A stretch of DNA of 64,000 nucleotides, from contig CADCNI010000006.1 in the NCBI GenBank assembly GCA_902802795.1, positions 31,405 to 95,404 of the forward strand, in the 5' to 3' direction. Position numbers and translations under genes: made by a program. The notes under the pieces are model-generated. The model did not search any database, was not told where the DNA came from, and was given only the letters and a program-made list of their open reading frames with translations. Position 1 is the stretch's first letter. Each line of letters opens with the position of its first letter. Below are positions 8,886-15,323 of the stretch, piece by piece. This stretch comes from an uncultured Ruminococcus sp. Lineage in GTDB: Bacteria; Bacillota; Clostridia; Oscillospirales; Acutalibacteraceae.

Positions 8886-8914
8886 ATTATATCACATCCA
8901 TGGCACAATGAAAA
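8886..8914 (-). promoter_or_regulatory. Promoter of era and the leftward block
   Basis: On the minus strand TTTTCA and TATAAT are separated by 17 bases, ending 20 bases before the era start codon. Confidence 0.6.
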
Positions 8915-8983
8915 CAGTTTTCGGGGGAAATTTATGTTTTTTTAAGGATTCCCCGGGGATAATATGAAAAACAGAAAAAACAC

Positions 8984-9012
8984 TTGACAACGATACACAG
9001 GGAGCTTATAAT
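8984..9012 (+). promoter_or_regulatory. Promoter of the gpx-ohrR operon
   Basis: A consensus TTGACA and TATAAT separated by 17 bases, 64 bases upstream of gpx. An OhrR-like operator lies just downstream of the -10 box. Confidence 0.88.
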
Positions 9013-9022
9013 AGAAGTATCA

Positions 9023-9046
9023 AATTCAATTGAGTTCAATTGAATT
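9023..9046. promoter_or_regulatory. Probable OhrR/MarR operator
   Basis: A near-perfect 24-base inverted repeat containing TTCAATTGA twice (9025-9033 and 9035-9043) between the -10 box and the ribosome site of gpx. MarR/OhrR proteins bind AT-rich palindromes of this kind, and the last gene of the operon encodes an OhrR-type repressor, so autoregulated repression by roadblock or occlusion is likely. Confidence 0.72.
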
Positions 9047-9075
9047 AAGCGAATAATCAAAAGGAGGAATTTTTT

Positions 9076-9552
9076 ATGTCCATTTACGATTTCACTGTGA
9101 AAGACGCGCAAGGCAGCGACGTCCGGCTCTCGGATTACAAAGGCAAGGTGCTGCTCATTGTCAATACAGCCACCGGCTGCGGATTCACACCGCAATACGA
9201 GGGGTTGCAGGCACTTTATGAAACCTATCAGGCGCAGGGTCTGGAAATTCTCGATTTCCCTTGCAACCAGTTCGGTCATCAGGCGCCCGGCACCGAGGAG
9301 GAAATTGTCACGTTCTGCAAAGGCCGCTTTGGCGTCACCTTCCGGCAGTTTGCCAAAATCAACGTCAACGGCGAGGACGAAAGTCCGCTTTACACCTACC
9401 TCAAATCACAAAAGGGCGGCGTCATGGGCAGCAATATCAAGTGGAATTTCACCAAATTTCTCATAGACCGCGACGGCAATGTCGTGGAACGCTATGCCCC
9501 CACTGTCACCCCTGAAAAATTGGAAAATGAAATCAAGGAGCTGCTGAAATGA
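9076..9552 (+). CDS. Glutathione peroxidase family thiol peroxidase
   Basis: A 158-residue Gpx-family peroxidase. The peroxidatic cysteine is Cys35 in NTATGCGFT; the catalytic glutamine lies in FPCNQFGHQ (about 62-69) and the tryptophan in the WNFTKF motif (about 124-129). It carries cysteine and not selenocysteine. Bacterial cysteine Gpx proteins use thioredoxin more often than glutathione and reduce organic hydroperoxides and hydrogen peroxide. Ribosome site AAGGAGG, then ATG. It is the first gene of a three-gene operon with a TSCPD protein (4-base overlap) and an OhrR repressor, so it is very likely induced by organic peroxides. Confidence 0.95.
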   Translation: MSIYDFTVKDAQGSDVRLSDYKGKVLLIVNTATGCGFTPQYEGLQALYETYQAQGLEILDFPCNQFGHQAPGTEEEIVTFCKGRFGVTFRQFAKINVNGEDESPLYTYLKSQKGGVMGSNIKWNFTKFLIDRDGNVVERYAPTVTPEKLENEIKELLK

Positions 9553-9809
9553 AATATTCGTATGAACCCCGCGGCGTTTGCCCCATGCAGATCGACTTTG
9601 ACATCAACGGTGATATCATCACCAATATCCGCTTTACCGGCGGCTGCAACGGCAATCTGAAAGCCATCTCCAAACTGGTCAACGGCATGACGGTAGACCA
9701 GATCGAAGGCGCGCTCAAAGGCAACACCTGCGGCAAAAAGCCCACCTCCTGCGCCGACCAGCTCGCGCGCGCCGTGCGGCAGGCGTATATCGAAACGCAC
9801 ACATCATAA
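9549..9809 (+). CDS. TSCPD domain protein (TIGR03905 type)
   Basis: An 86-residue protein that is essentially a single TSCPD domain: VCPMQIDFDINGDIITNIRFTGGCNGNL followed by CGKKPTSCADQLARAV, with four conserved cysteines (positions about 11, 33, 61, 68). The domain also occurs at the C-terminus of class II ribonucleotide reductases, where it binds metal; the free-standing form has no proven function. It overlaps gpx by ATGA and precedes ohrR by 12 bases, so it belongs to the peroxide-responsive operon. A role in thiol or metal homeostasis under oxidative stress is inference. Confidence 0.87.
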   Translation: MKYSYEPRGVCPMQIDFDINGDIITNIRFTGGCNGNLKAISKLVNGMTVDQIEGALKGNTCGKKPTSCADQLARAVRQAYIETHTS

Positions 9810-9821
9810 GGAATTATAAGT

Positions 9822-10262
9822 ATGGAAGAATCACGATACGACGCATTGAAACTGGGAAACCAGCTTTGCTTTCCCCTCTATGCCGCCTCGCGGGAAGTCA
9901 TCAAGCAGTACCGTCCTTTTCTGGACGAACTTGGCATTACTTACACGCAATATGTGACGCTGATGGTGCTGTGGGAGCAGCGACAGATCAGCGTCAAGGA
10001 ATTGGGGCAGCGCCTTTGTCTCGACAGCGGCACCCTTACCCCCGTTCTCAAAAGCCTCGAAGCAAAGCAATACATCACCCGTACCCGCAGCAAAGAGGAT
10101 GAACGCGTGCTGATTGCCGCCATTACACCCGAGGGGGAAGCTCTGCAAGACCGTGCCGTCGAGATACCCGAACAGGTGGCTTGCCGCATCAGGCTCGACA
10201 AAGACGAAGCCTTGCTCCTCTATCAACTGCTCTACAAGGTGCTCGACGGTTTCAAGGAATAA
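9822..10262 (+). CDS. ohrR: OhrR-type MarR-family peroxide-sensing repressor
   Basis: A 146-residue winged-helix regulator. The redox-sensing cysteine is Cys16 in NQLCFPLYAASREV, equivalent to Cys15 of Bacillus OhrR, and the partner tyrosines are present in YRPFLDELGITYTQYV. The DNA-binding region is VKELGQRLCLDSGTLTPVLKSLEAK with the wing RTRSKEDERVL. OhrR represses peroxidase genes until organic hydroperoxide oxidises the cysteine. A further cysteine (Cys66 in RLCLDSG) is unlike most family members. It closes the gpx operon and probably binds the palindrome at 9023-9046. Confidence 0.9.
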   Translation: MEESRYDALKLGNQLCFPLYAASREVIKQYRPFLDELGITYTQYVTLMVLWEQRQISVKELGQRLCLDSGTLTPVLKSLEAKQYITRTRSKEDERVLIAAITPEGEALQDRAVEIPEQVACRIRLDKDEALLLYQLLYKVLDGFKE

Positions 10263-10274
10263 TTATTTCATATG

Positions 10275-10316
10275 AAAAGACCGATACACCAGGAACTGCC
10301 GTTGTATCGGTCTTTT
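10275..10316. terminator. Bidirectional terminator between ohrR and the SDR gene
   Basis: A perfect 14-base stem AAAAGACCGATACA / TGTATCGGTCTTTT closes a 14-base loop between two convergent genes, with T-runs on both strands. Confidence 0.85.
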
Positions 10317-10329
10317 CTGTTAAAAAAAC

Positions 10330-11178
10330 TCATGCAAAAATATCCGCGAAAAGCTCCAGTCCCGACGCTTTCATAAAAACGCGGAAAAGCCGCAGCGACC
10401 ACACCGGCGCAATACGGTAAGCAGCCGACATAAAATGCGCGTCCGGGCCTAGCACGATTTGGGAGCGACGCACATTGGCACACCGCAAAATCACCCGCGC
10501 TGCCTTATCGGCGGGCATGCTCGCCAGATGCACCAGCGGACTGACCGCTCGGCTTTGCCCCTTCATGATATCGGTGCGGATAAAACCGGGACAAACCGTC
10601 GGAATGTACACCTTCCCCCGGTATTCCTCCCGCATGGCTTCCGACAGCGCTTTGACCGCCGCCTTTCCCGCTGAATAAACCGACGTACCCACTAACGGAC
10701 AAAGGGCGTCCGCGCTGGCAATGTTGATGATCGCCGTTCCCTGCTTATTTTTAAACAACGGCAGAAATGCCCTGCACCCGTAGAGAACGGATTGCAGATT
10801 AGTATCCATGCCTTTTTCGATTTCTTCATCGGTGTAATCCCCGAATTGAGAAAATCGCGGCAAAATCCCCGCGTTGTTAATCAGCACATCCGTATCAAAT
10901 CCGTCCGCCGCCAAAGATCTCCAGTCTTCCCGCTTTGTCACGTCTGCCACACGAAAACGGAAACTGTCGGCGGCATCTCCCAGTAATTCCGCCGTTTCCC
11001 GTAAGCGCTGTTCATTGCGCCCCACACCCAGCACACAGCAGCGGTATTTCTTTATCAAACAAAGTGTCAGTTCCCTGCCGAGTCCCCCCGACGCTCCTGT
11101 GACAATCACATTTTTATCATACAGAGTAAACTTCTTCCTGTTTCTCAATCTCTCACCCAATTTCACATAACCGTTCAT
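10330..11178 (-). CDS. Short-chain dehydrogenase/reductase (SDR)
   Basis: A 282-residue classical SDR. The nucleotide-binding motif is TGASGGLGREL near residues 29-39, followed by a GRN segment that suggests NADPH preference; NNAG lies at about 105; the catalytic Ser-Tyr-Lys set is IASA (Ser) then YSAGKAA. The C-terminal extension has a hydrophobic helix pair often seen in membrane-associated SDRs that act on lipids. The start is uncertain: I use the ATG at 11178, but a GTG at 11211 is also in frame and neither has a strong ribosome site. Substrate unknown. It converges with the ohrR operon and diverges from the amylase gene. Confidence 0.85.
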   Translation of the reverse strand: MNGYVKLGERLRNRKKFTLYDKNVIVTGASGGLGRELTLCLIKKYRCCVLGVGRNEQRLRETAELLGDAADSFRFRVADVTKREDWRSLAADGFDTDVLINNAGILPRFSQFGDYTDEEIEKGMDTNLQSVLYGCRAFLPLFKNKQGTAIINIASADALCPLVGTSVYSAGKAAVKALSEAMREEYRGKVYIPTVCPGFIRTDIMKGQSRAVSPLVHLASMPADKAARVILRCANVRRSQIVLGPDAHFMSAAYRIAPVWSLRLFRVFMKASGLELFADIFA

Positions 11179-11244
11179 TTTTTCATCGGAATTGATTATG
11201 CCCCGAAACACCCCCAGATATTTCGTTAAAATTCCAACTTTTTA

Positions 11245-11273
11245 TTGACATTTTATTATATCAATTGTATAAT
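11245..11273 (+). promoter_or_regulatory. Promoter of the GH13 lipoprotein gene
   Basis: TTGACA and TATAAT separated by 17 bases, 44 bases upstream of the chosen start codon. Confidence 0.88.
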
Positions 11274-11316
11274 TATGTTAAATAAAAATGAATATTCTAG
11301 TGAAAGGTATGACGAA

Positions 11317-13134
11317 ATGTTGAAAAAATTGTTATCTGCACTCTTGTCATTGAGCATCTTTGCCTCGCTGCTCGTCTCATGCAGCCAGCAAACGCCCACC
11401 GCAACAAAAACCTACGACGACAATTACCGGAATTTCTATGAAATCTATGTCCGCTCATTCAGCGATACCAATGGCGACGGTATTGGAGACTTGCAGGGCG
11501 TGATCTCCAAAATCGACTACCTCAAAGCGCCCGACGGTCAGGACGACTCACAGGCGCTTGGCATCGACGCGGTGTGGCTCATGCCGATTTTCACATCACC
11601 CTCGGAACATAAATACGACGTCACCAATTATTACGAAATAGACCCTACCTACGGCACGATGGATGACTTTGATGAACTGCTGCAAAAATTCCATCAGCGC
11701 GGCATTCATCTCATCCTCGACCTTGTACTCAACCACACATCCAACGAGCATCCGTGGTTCACACAGGCGGTGGCCGACCTCAATAAAGGCGTGGACAGCC
11801 AATATGTCCATTATTACAACTTCACTACTGAACCGCCTATAGACGCGGAAGGAAATGTTGTCAAAGGCTACCATCCTGTCCCGGACAACGAGGAAGGATA
11901 TTATTATGAGGGTCGCTTTGTTGACTCCATGCCTGACCTGAATCTCGACAATCCCGACGTCCTGCGCGAGATTAAGGATATCATGAAATTCTGGCTCGAC
12001 AAAGGAGTAGATGGATTCCGTCTGGATGCGGTCAAATACTATTTCAGTGAATCCCAGGAAAAGAGCATTGATTTCCTCAAAACGATTGTCGATTACGGCA
12101 AATCTGTCAATCCGGATTGTTATTTTGTGGGCGAAGTGTGGGACGGCCCCTACGTGATTACCCAATTCTACAAGAGCGGCATCGACAGTGTCTTTAATTT
12201 TGATTGCAGCTACGCAGGGCCTTATCTGGGTCTCTACTATAATATTTCCAACGGCAACGGCGTTAAGCTGGCCAAACATCTGGAAGAATTCAACACTGAT
12301 ATACGAAACCAAAATCTTAACGCCATTGACGCGCCGTTCCTTTCCAACCATGACACGCCGAGAAGCGGTACTTACTTCACCGGTTCTGCCGACCGTAAGC
12401 TTGCCGCCAGTCTCTATATGATGCTGCCCGGTAACAGCTTCATCTACTACGGCGAAGAAATCGGAATGATGGAGGGCTGGAACAATGACAGCGAAAAACG
12501 CCTCCCCATCAAGTGGTCATCAGAAGAAAGCGGAAGCAATATTATTCGTCCCAAGGGCGCGGATTATATTGCCCCGCCGAAGTATGGCGTTTACGACCAG
12601 CTCAAAAGCCCCGACTCTTTGGTCTGCCACTATCAGAAGCTCATTCGCCTCAAGAAGAAAAATCCTGAGATTCAGCGCGCACAGGTTGTCTCTGCCTGTG
12701 ATGTTCAAAACCGTAACGTCGCCGCCTACACCTGTGCTTATGATGATTCCGCCGTTATGGTGCTGCAAAATCTCACATCCACTGTCAAAAATGTGGATTT
12801 AAAAGCCGCAGGTTACAGCAGCGCCTACAGCCAAGTGAGCGGATTTGTCATCGCGGACGATTATGTAGAATACGAGGCATTCAAGGCCTACATGAAGGAA
12901 TACGAATACGAAGTACCCGAGATCAAAGCCAACGCTTGCCCGGTTTGTTACGTCGACGGTAAGCTGATTATGCCGCCCAGATCCACGATTGTTCTCAGAA
13001 ATACCGACAAAGTTAATTCCACCTTTATCACTACTACCACCACTACAATGCCTTTCGTTACGCCCTCTGATGTTAGTGCTTCCGACAAGGTTCAGGAAAC
13101 GACAGACACAACAGACGCAGCGACAGCCGAATAG
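11317..13134 (+). CDS. Secreted GH13 alpha-amylase family lipoprotein
   Basis: A 605-residue cell-surface glycosidase. A lipoprotein signal peptide ends in LLVSC with the lipid-bearing Cys22, so the enzyme should be tethered outside the membrane. The GH13 regions are clear: DAVWLMPIF, DLVLNHTS (region I), GFRLDAVKYYF with nucleophile Asp237, VGEVWDG with acid/base Glu273 and FLSNHDTPR with Asp346. The NGDGIGDLQGV turn resembles calcium-binding loops. It likely hydrolyses alpha-1,4-glucans or maltodextrins at the surface. The C-terminus ends in a Thr-rich tail. The ATG at 11317 is chosen because earlier starts would place 24 residues before the signal peptide and would lie inside the leader. 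Own promoter and terminator. Confidence 0.93.
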   Translation: MLKKLLSALLSLSIFASLLVSCSQQTPTATKTYDDNYRNFYEIYVRSFSDTNGDGIGDLQGVISKIDYLKAPDGQDDSQALGIDAVWLMPIFTSPSEHKYDVTNYYEIDPTYGTMDDFDELLQKFHQRGIHLILDLVLNHTSNEHPWFTQAVADLNKGVDSQYVHYYNFTTEPPIDAEGNVVKGYHPVPDNEEGYYYEGRFVDSMPDLNLDNPDVLREIKDIMKFWLDKGVDGFRLDAVKYYFSESQEKSIDFLKTIVDYGKSVNPDCYFVGEVWDGPYVITQFYKSGIDSVFNFDCSYAGPYLGLYYNISNGNGVKLAKHLEEFNTDIRNQNLNAIDAPFLSNHDTPRSGTYFTGSADRKLAASLYMMLPGNSFIYYGEEIGMMEGWNNDSEKRLPIKWSSEESGSNIIRPKGADYIAPPKYGVYDQLKSPDSLVCHYQKLIRLKKKNPEIQRAQVVSACDVQNRNVAAYTCAYDDSAVMVLQNLTSTVKNVDLKAAGYSSAYSQVSGFVIADDYVEYEAFKAYMKEYEYEVPEIKANACPVCYVDGKLIMPPRSTIVLRNTDKVNSTFITTTTTTMPFVTPSDVSASDKVQETTDTTDAATAE

Positions 13135-13158
13135 TTTCTCTGTTTCGTCAATTGGGCG

Positions 13159-13208
13159 AGCCCCTTAAAGTCCGATCACACAGTCGGCTTTCAGGGGCTT
13201 TGTTTTTT
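13159..13208 (+). terminator. Terminator of the GH13 gene
   Basis: AGCCCCTTAAAGTCCGA pairs with TCGGCTTTCAGGGGCT and is followed by TTGTTTTTT. Confidence 0.8.
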
Positions 13209-13277
13209 CGCCAGTCCGTCAAGTGAGGCTGCAATTGTATTTATTGCTATCTTGTCAATAACAGCATTTCAGAAAAC

Positions 13278-13550
13278 TCAGCGAAGAATCTGTTCTCTTC
13301 TGCTGCCCTGTCTGTTCGCGCCCTGTTTTTCTTCCACGGCATTTTTATTATCTATGTAAATAAAAGCCGCTATGACAGCAAAAATGAGAAACAGCCCTAC
13401 TCCCACATTGACATGCTCACAGATGGGTTCAAGCAAATCACCGGACCATTTGAAGCCCAGAATCACCGCTCCGCTCAGTACCGCTACCTGAAACAGATAC
13501 CACACGATTTCCTTTGTACCGGTAAGCAAGACCTGAATGGTTTTCTTCAT
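13278..13550 (-). CDS. Small two-helix membrane protein
   Basis: A 90-residue protein with two membrane helices (about 13-35, IVWYLFQVAVLSGAVILGF, and 47-67, VGVGLFLIFAVIAAFIYID) and a charged, Gln/Arg-rich cytoplasmic tail. I do not recognise the family. The ATG follows GGCGG. Its mRNA should carry an unusually long leader of about 140 bases with two perfect hairpins, starting from a promoter at 13700-13728, so expression is probably regulated after initiation. Confidence 0.65.
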   Translation of the reverse strand: MKKTIQVLLTGTKEIVWYLFQVAVLSGAVILGFKWSGDLLEPICEHVNVGVGLFLIFAVIAAFIYIDNKNAVEEKQGANRQGSRREQILR

Positions 13551-13699
13551 AATAATTACCGCCTTTCCATTTTCTCGTTTCTCAGAAACGAGATTAAGAT
13601 TGTAAAAAAAAATAATTGTTCCCGTGGATAAATTGCAATTTACAAGGATGTCAGCCAGTGCGACCTTTCTTCGGTCGCATTTATGCTAACCATGTATTT
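13551..13699 (-). promoter_or_regulatory. Structured 5' leader of the small membrane protein
   Basis: Between the promoter and the start codon lie a perfect hairpin at 13659-13679 (TGCGACC stem), a palindromic TAAATTGCAATTTA, a run of nine T on the transcribed strand (about 13604-13611), and a second perfect hairpin at 13573-13593 (nine-base stem TCTCGTTTC) that ends a few bases before the ribosome site. This looks like an attenuator or regulatory leader, though it matches no class I know. Confidence 0.4.
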
Positions 13700-13728
13700 A
13701 ATATATCACAGCTATTTCCATTTGTCAA
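13700..13728 (-). promoter_or_regulatory. Promoter of the small membrane protein gene
   Basis: On the minus strand TTGACA and TATATT separated by 17 bases. Confidence 0.75.
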
Positions 13729-13777
13729 GTATTTTTTCGCGTATTTGAGATTTATAATTTTTTAACAATTTTTAGGG

Positions 13778-13806
13778 TTGCATTTTCGCGAAAAGTATGA
13801 TAGAAT
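13778..13806 (+). promoter_or_regulatory. Promoter of the S24 repressor gene
   Basis: TTGCAT and TAGAAT separated by 17 bases. The spacer holds a perfect 12-base palindrome TTTTCGCGAAAA (13783-13794), a good candidate binding site. Confidence 0.7.
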
Positions 13807-13815
13807 AAACTCACA

Positions 13816-13841
13816 ATACGATTTATAAAGAAACTTCGTAT
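13816..13841. promoter_or_regulatory. Possible operator of the S24 repressor
   Basis: ATACGA and TCGTAT form an inverted repeat with a 14-base gap, just downstream of the -10 box, placed where autorepression would work. Confidence 0.4.
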
Positions 13842-13870
13842 AAAAATATAAAAAGAAAGCCGGTATCACT

Positions 13871-14461
13871 ATGAATGTCAACGAAAAGATTAAGCAGCGC
13901 CGTATTCAGCTAGGACTCAATGTGAAGGATATTGCAGACGAACTGGGCATCTCCCGCGCCACCCTCTATCGCTATGAAAGCCATGAAATTGAAAAGCTCC
14001 CCATTTCCATCATTGAGCCGCTGGCGGAAATTCTCAGAATCTCCCCCATCGAACTGATGGGCTGGGACGAAGTTTCCGGCAATCAGAACATGATTCCGCT
14101 GGTAGGCAGCATCGCCTGCGGTGTGCCCATTCTGGCGGAAGAAAACGTGGAGGACTATGTGGCAGCGCCGATCGGCTGCAATGCCAATTTCGCTCTGCGA
14201 TGCAAAGGAGACAGCATGATTAACGCTCGTATTTGCGACGGCGACATTGTTTTCATCCACTCGCAACCCGACTGTGAAAACGGTGAAATCGCGGCGGTAC
14301 TGATCGGGGATGAAGCCACCCTCAAACGCGTTTACAAGCACCCCGGCGCCATCACGCTCATGCCTGAAAACAGTCTCTATCCCCCGCTTGTTTACCGCCG
14401 CGATGAACTCAACGCCATCAAGATTCTCGGCAAAGCAGTAGGCTTTGTCAGCTATTTTTAA
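13871..14461 (+). CDS. XRE/S24 LexA-like self-cleaving repressor
   Basis: A 196-residue regulator with an XRE helix-turn-helix (about 5-62, ISRATLYRYES recognition helix) and a C-terminal S24 protease domain. The catalytic pair is Ser115 (GDSMINA) and Lys152 (EATLKRVY). The probable self-cleavage bond is Cys83-Gly84 in GSIACGVPILAEENVEDY; Cys-Gly is the bond cut in UmuD, where LexA and most phage repressors use Ala-Gly. It is the right length for an SOS-cleaved repressor and is not surrounded by phage genes. The target regulon is unknown; upstream palindromes suggest autoregulation. Confidence 0.88.
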   Translation: MNVNEKIKQRRIQLGLNVKDIADELGISRATLYRYESHEIEKLPISIIEPLAEILRISPIELMGWDEVSGNQNMIPLVGSIACGVPILAEENVEDYVAAPIGCNANFALRCKGDSMINARICDGDIVFIHSQPDCENGEIAAVLIGDEATLKRVYKHPGAITLMPENSLYPPLVYRRDELNAIKILGKAVGFVSYF

Positions 14462-14504
14462 TACTAGATCTCAATCATAAGTAGACATTTAGTATAAAAG
14501 TAAG

Positions 14505-14556
14505 ACTCCACAGGAAAGCTTTCATTTCCAAGAAAGCATTTCCTGTGGAGTTTTTT
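14505..14556 (+). terminator. Terminator of the S24 repressor gene
   Basis: ACTCCACAGGAAA pairs with TTTCCTGTGGAGT, followed by TTTTTT. Confidence 0.88.
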
Positions 14557-14818
14557 ACTCTATGTTCACTAAGTCAAATTGAAGCGCATTGTCCGCGGGA
14601 AAATATTTCCCATTTTCCTGGGCATATTGTCGGCCGCAAATCTCACAGCGGACAAGTGGCAGTATCAACTCTTCCCCCTGTTTTCCAAGAAACCGGATGC
14701 CCCTGTGCGTTGACTGCCAATTACCTGAACGGCAGCATAGCGGCAGTCGTTCTCGTCTGAACGCGTTCCGGTGCAATGTGTAGCCGTTCTCCTGAAAAAA
14801 TTCATTCAGACTGCTCAT
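14555..14818 (-). CDS. Small CxxC protein, function unknown
   Basis: An 87-residue soluble protein with a CEICG metal-binding-like pair in RCEICGRQYAQENG and a second Cys pair earlier (LPLCCRSG). It may bind a single zinc. I choose the ATG at 14818, nine bases after AGGA. It overlaps the end of the upstream membrane protein gene by 17 bases, so it is the last gene of the GH2 operon. Not recognised. Confidence 0.5.
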   Translation of the reverse strand: MSSLNEFFQENGYTLHRNAFRRERLPLCCRSGNWQSTHRGIRFLGKQGEELILPLVRCEICGRQYAQENGKYFPADNALQFDLVNIE

Positions 14819-15323
14819 ACGCATTCATCCTGTCTTTAAGTTCCAGATAAACGGCATACAAATCGGTATTTTCAAATTCTGACACGCCTTGTACCAGTTC
14901 CTGCGAAAAAATCCGGTAAGAACGGTAAGGTAGTCTGATAACCAGGATATACCCGCTGCCCACGGCGTCATTGGTCAGCGTATCACGCGTGTAATACAGA
15001 TTTTTCACGTCCTTGCAGTCAAAGATCACGCTGCGTCCGTCAAAACAAAGCCGCACCCTGCCGCTGTCGCTGAATTGCGCGGTGCCATCCTCCCCGGCTG
15101 TCTTGTTTTTCTTTGATATATACACCACGCCGCAGGTCAGAAACAAAACGGGAATGGCCACCGTCACCAGTAAATTGTCACCATAGGCTCGCGCGATCGC
15201 GGAAGATACCATCCATCCCGCCAGAAAAAGGAGGATGCAGATCACGATTCCCATGATTTCGCTGTCCTTGTTTTTACATTGAAAGGAGATGGTTTTCAAA
15301 CTCGCACCGCCTTCCTTTCTCAT
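14802..15323 (-). CDS. Two-helix membrane protein with PH-like domain
   Basis: A 173-residue protein with two closely spaced membrane helices (about 23-45, IVICILLFLAGWMVSSAI, and 50-70) and a C-terminal beta-rich domain (RVRLCFDGRSVIFDCKDVKNLYYTRD, GSGYILVIRLPYRSYRI) of the shape seen in bacterial PH/YcxB-like proteins. Its start codon overlaps the stop of the GH2 gene (TAATG), so translation is coupled. Function unknown; coupling suggests expression with the glycosidase. Confidence 0.65.
   Translation of the reverse strand: MRKEGGASLKTISFQCKNKDSEIMGIVICILLFLAGWMVSSAIARAYGDNLLVTVAIPVLFLTCGVVYISKKNKTAGEDGTAQFSDSGRVRLCFDGRSVIFDCKDVKNLYYTRDTLTNDAVGSGYILVIRLPYRSYRIFSQELVQGVSEFENTDLYAVYLELKDRMNAYEQSE

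Noticed and set aside
8932-9279. Minus-strand frame over the gpx promoter and 5' end
   Set aside because: It would overlap a consensus promoter, the operator and the conserved gpx start.
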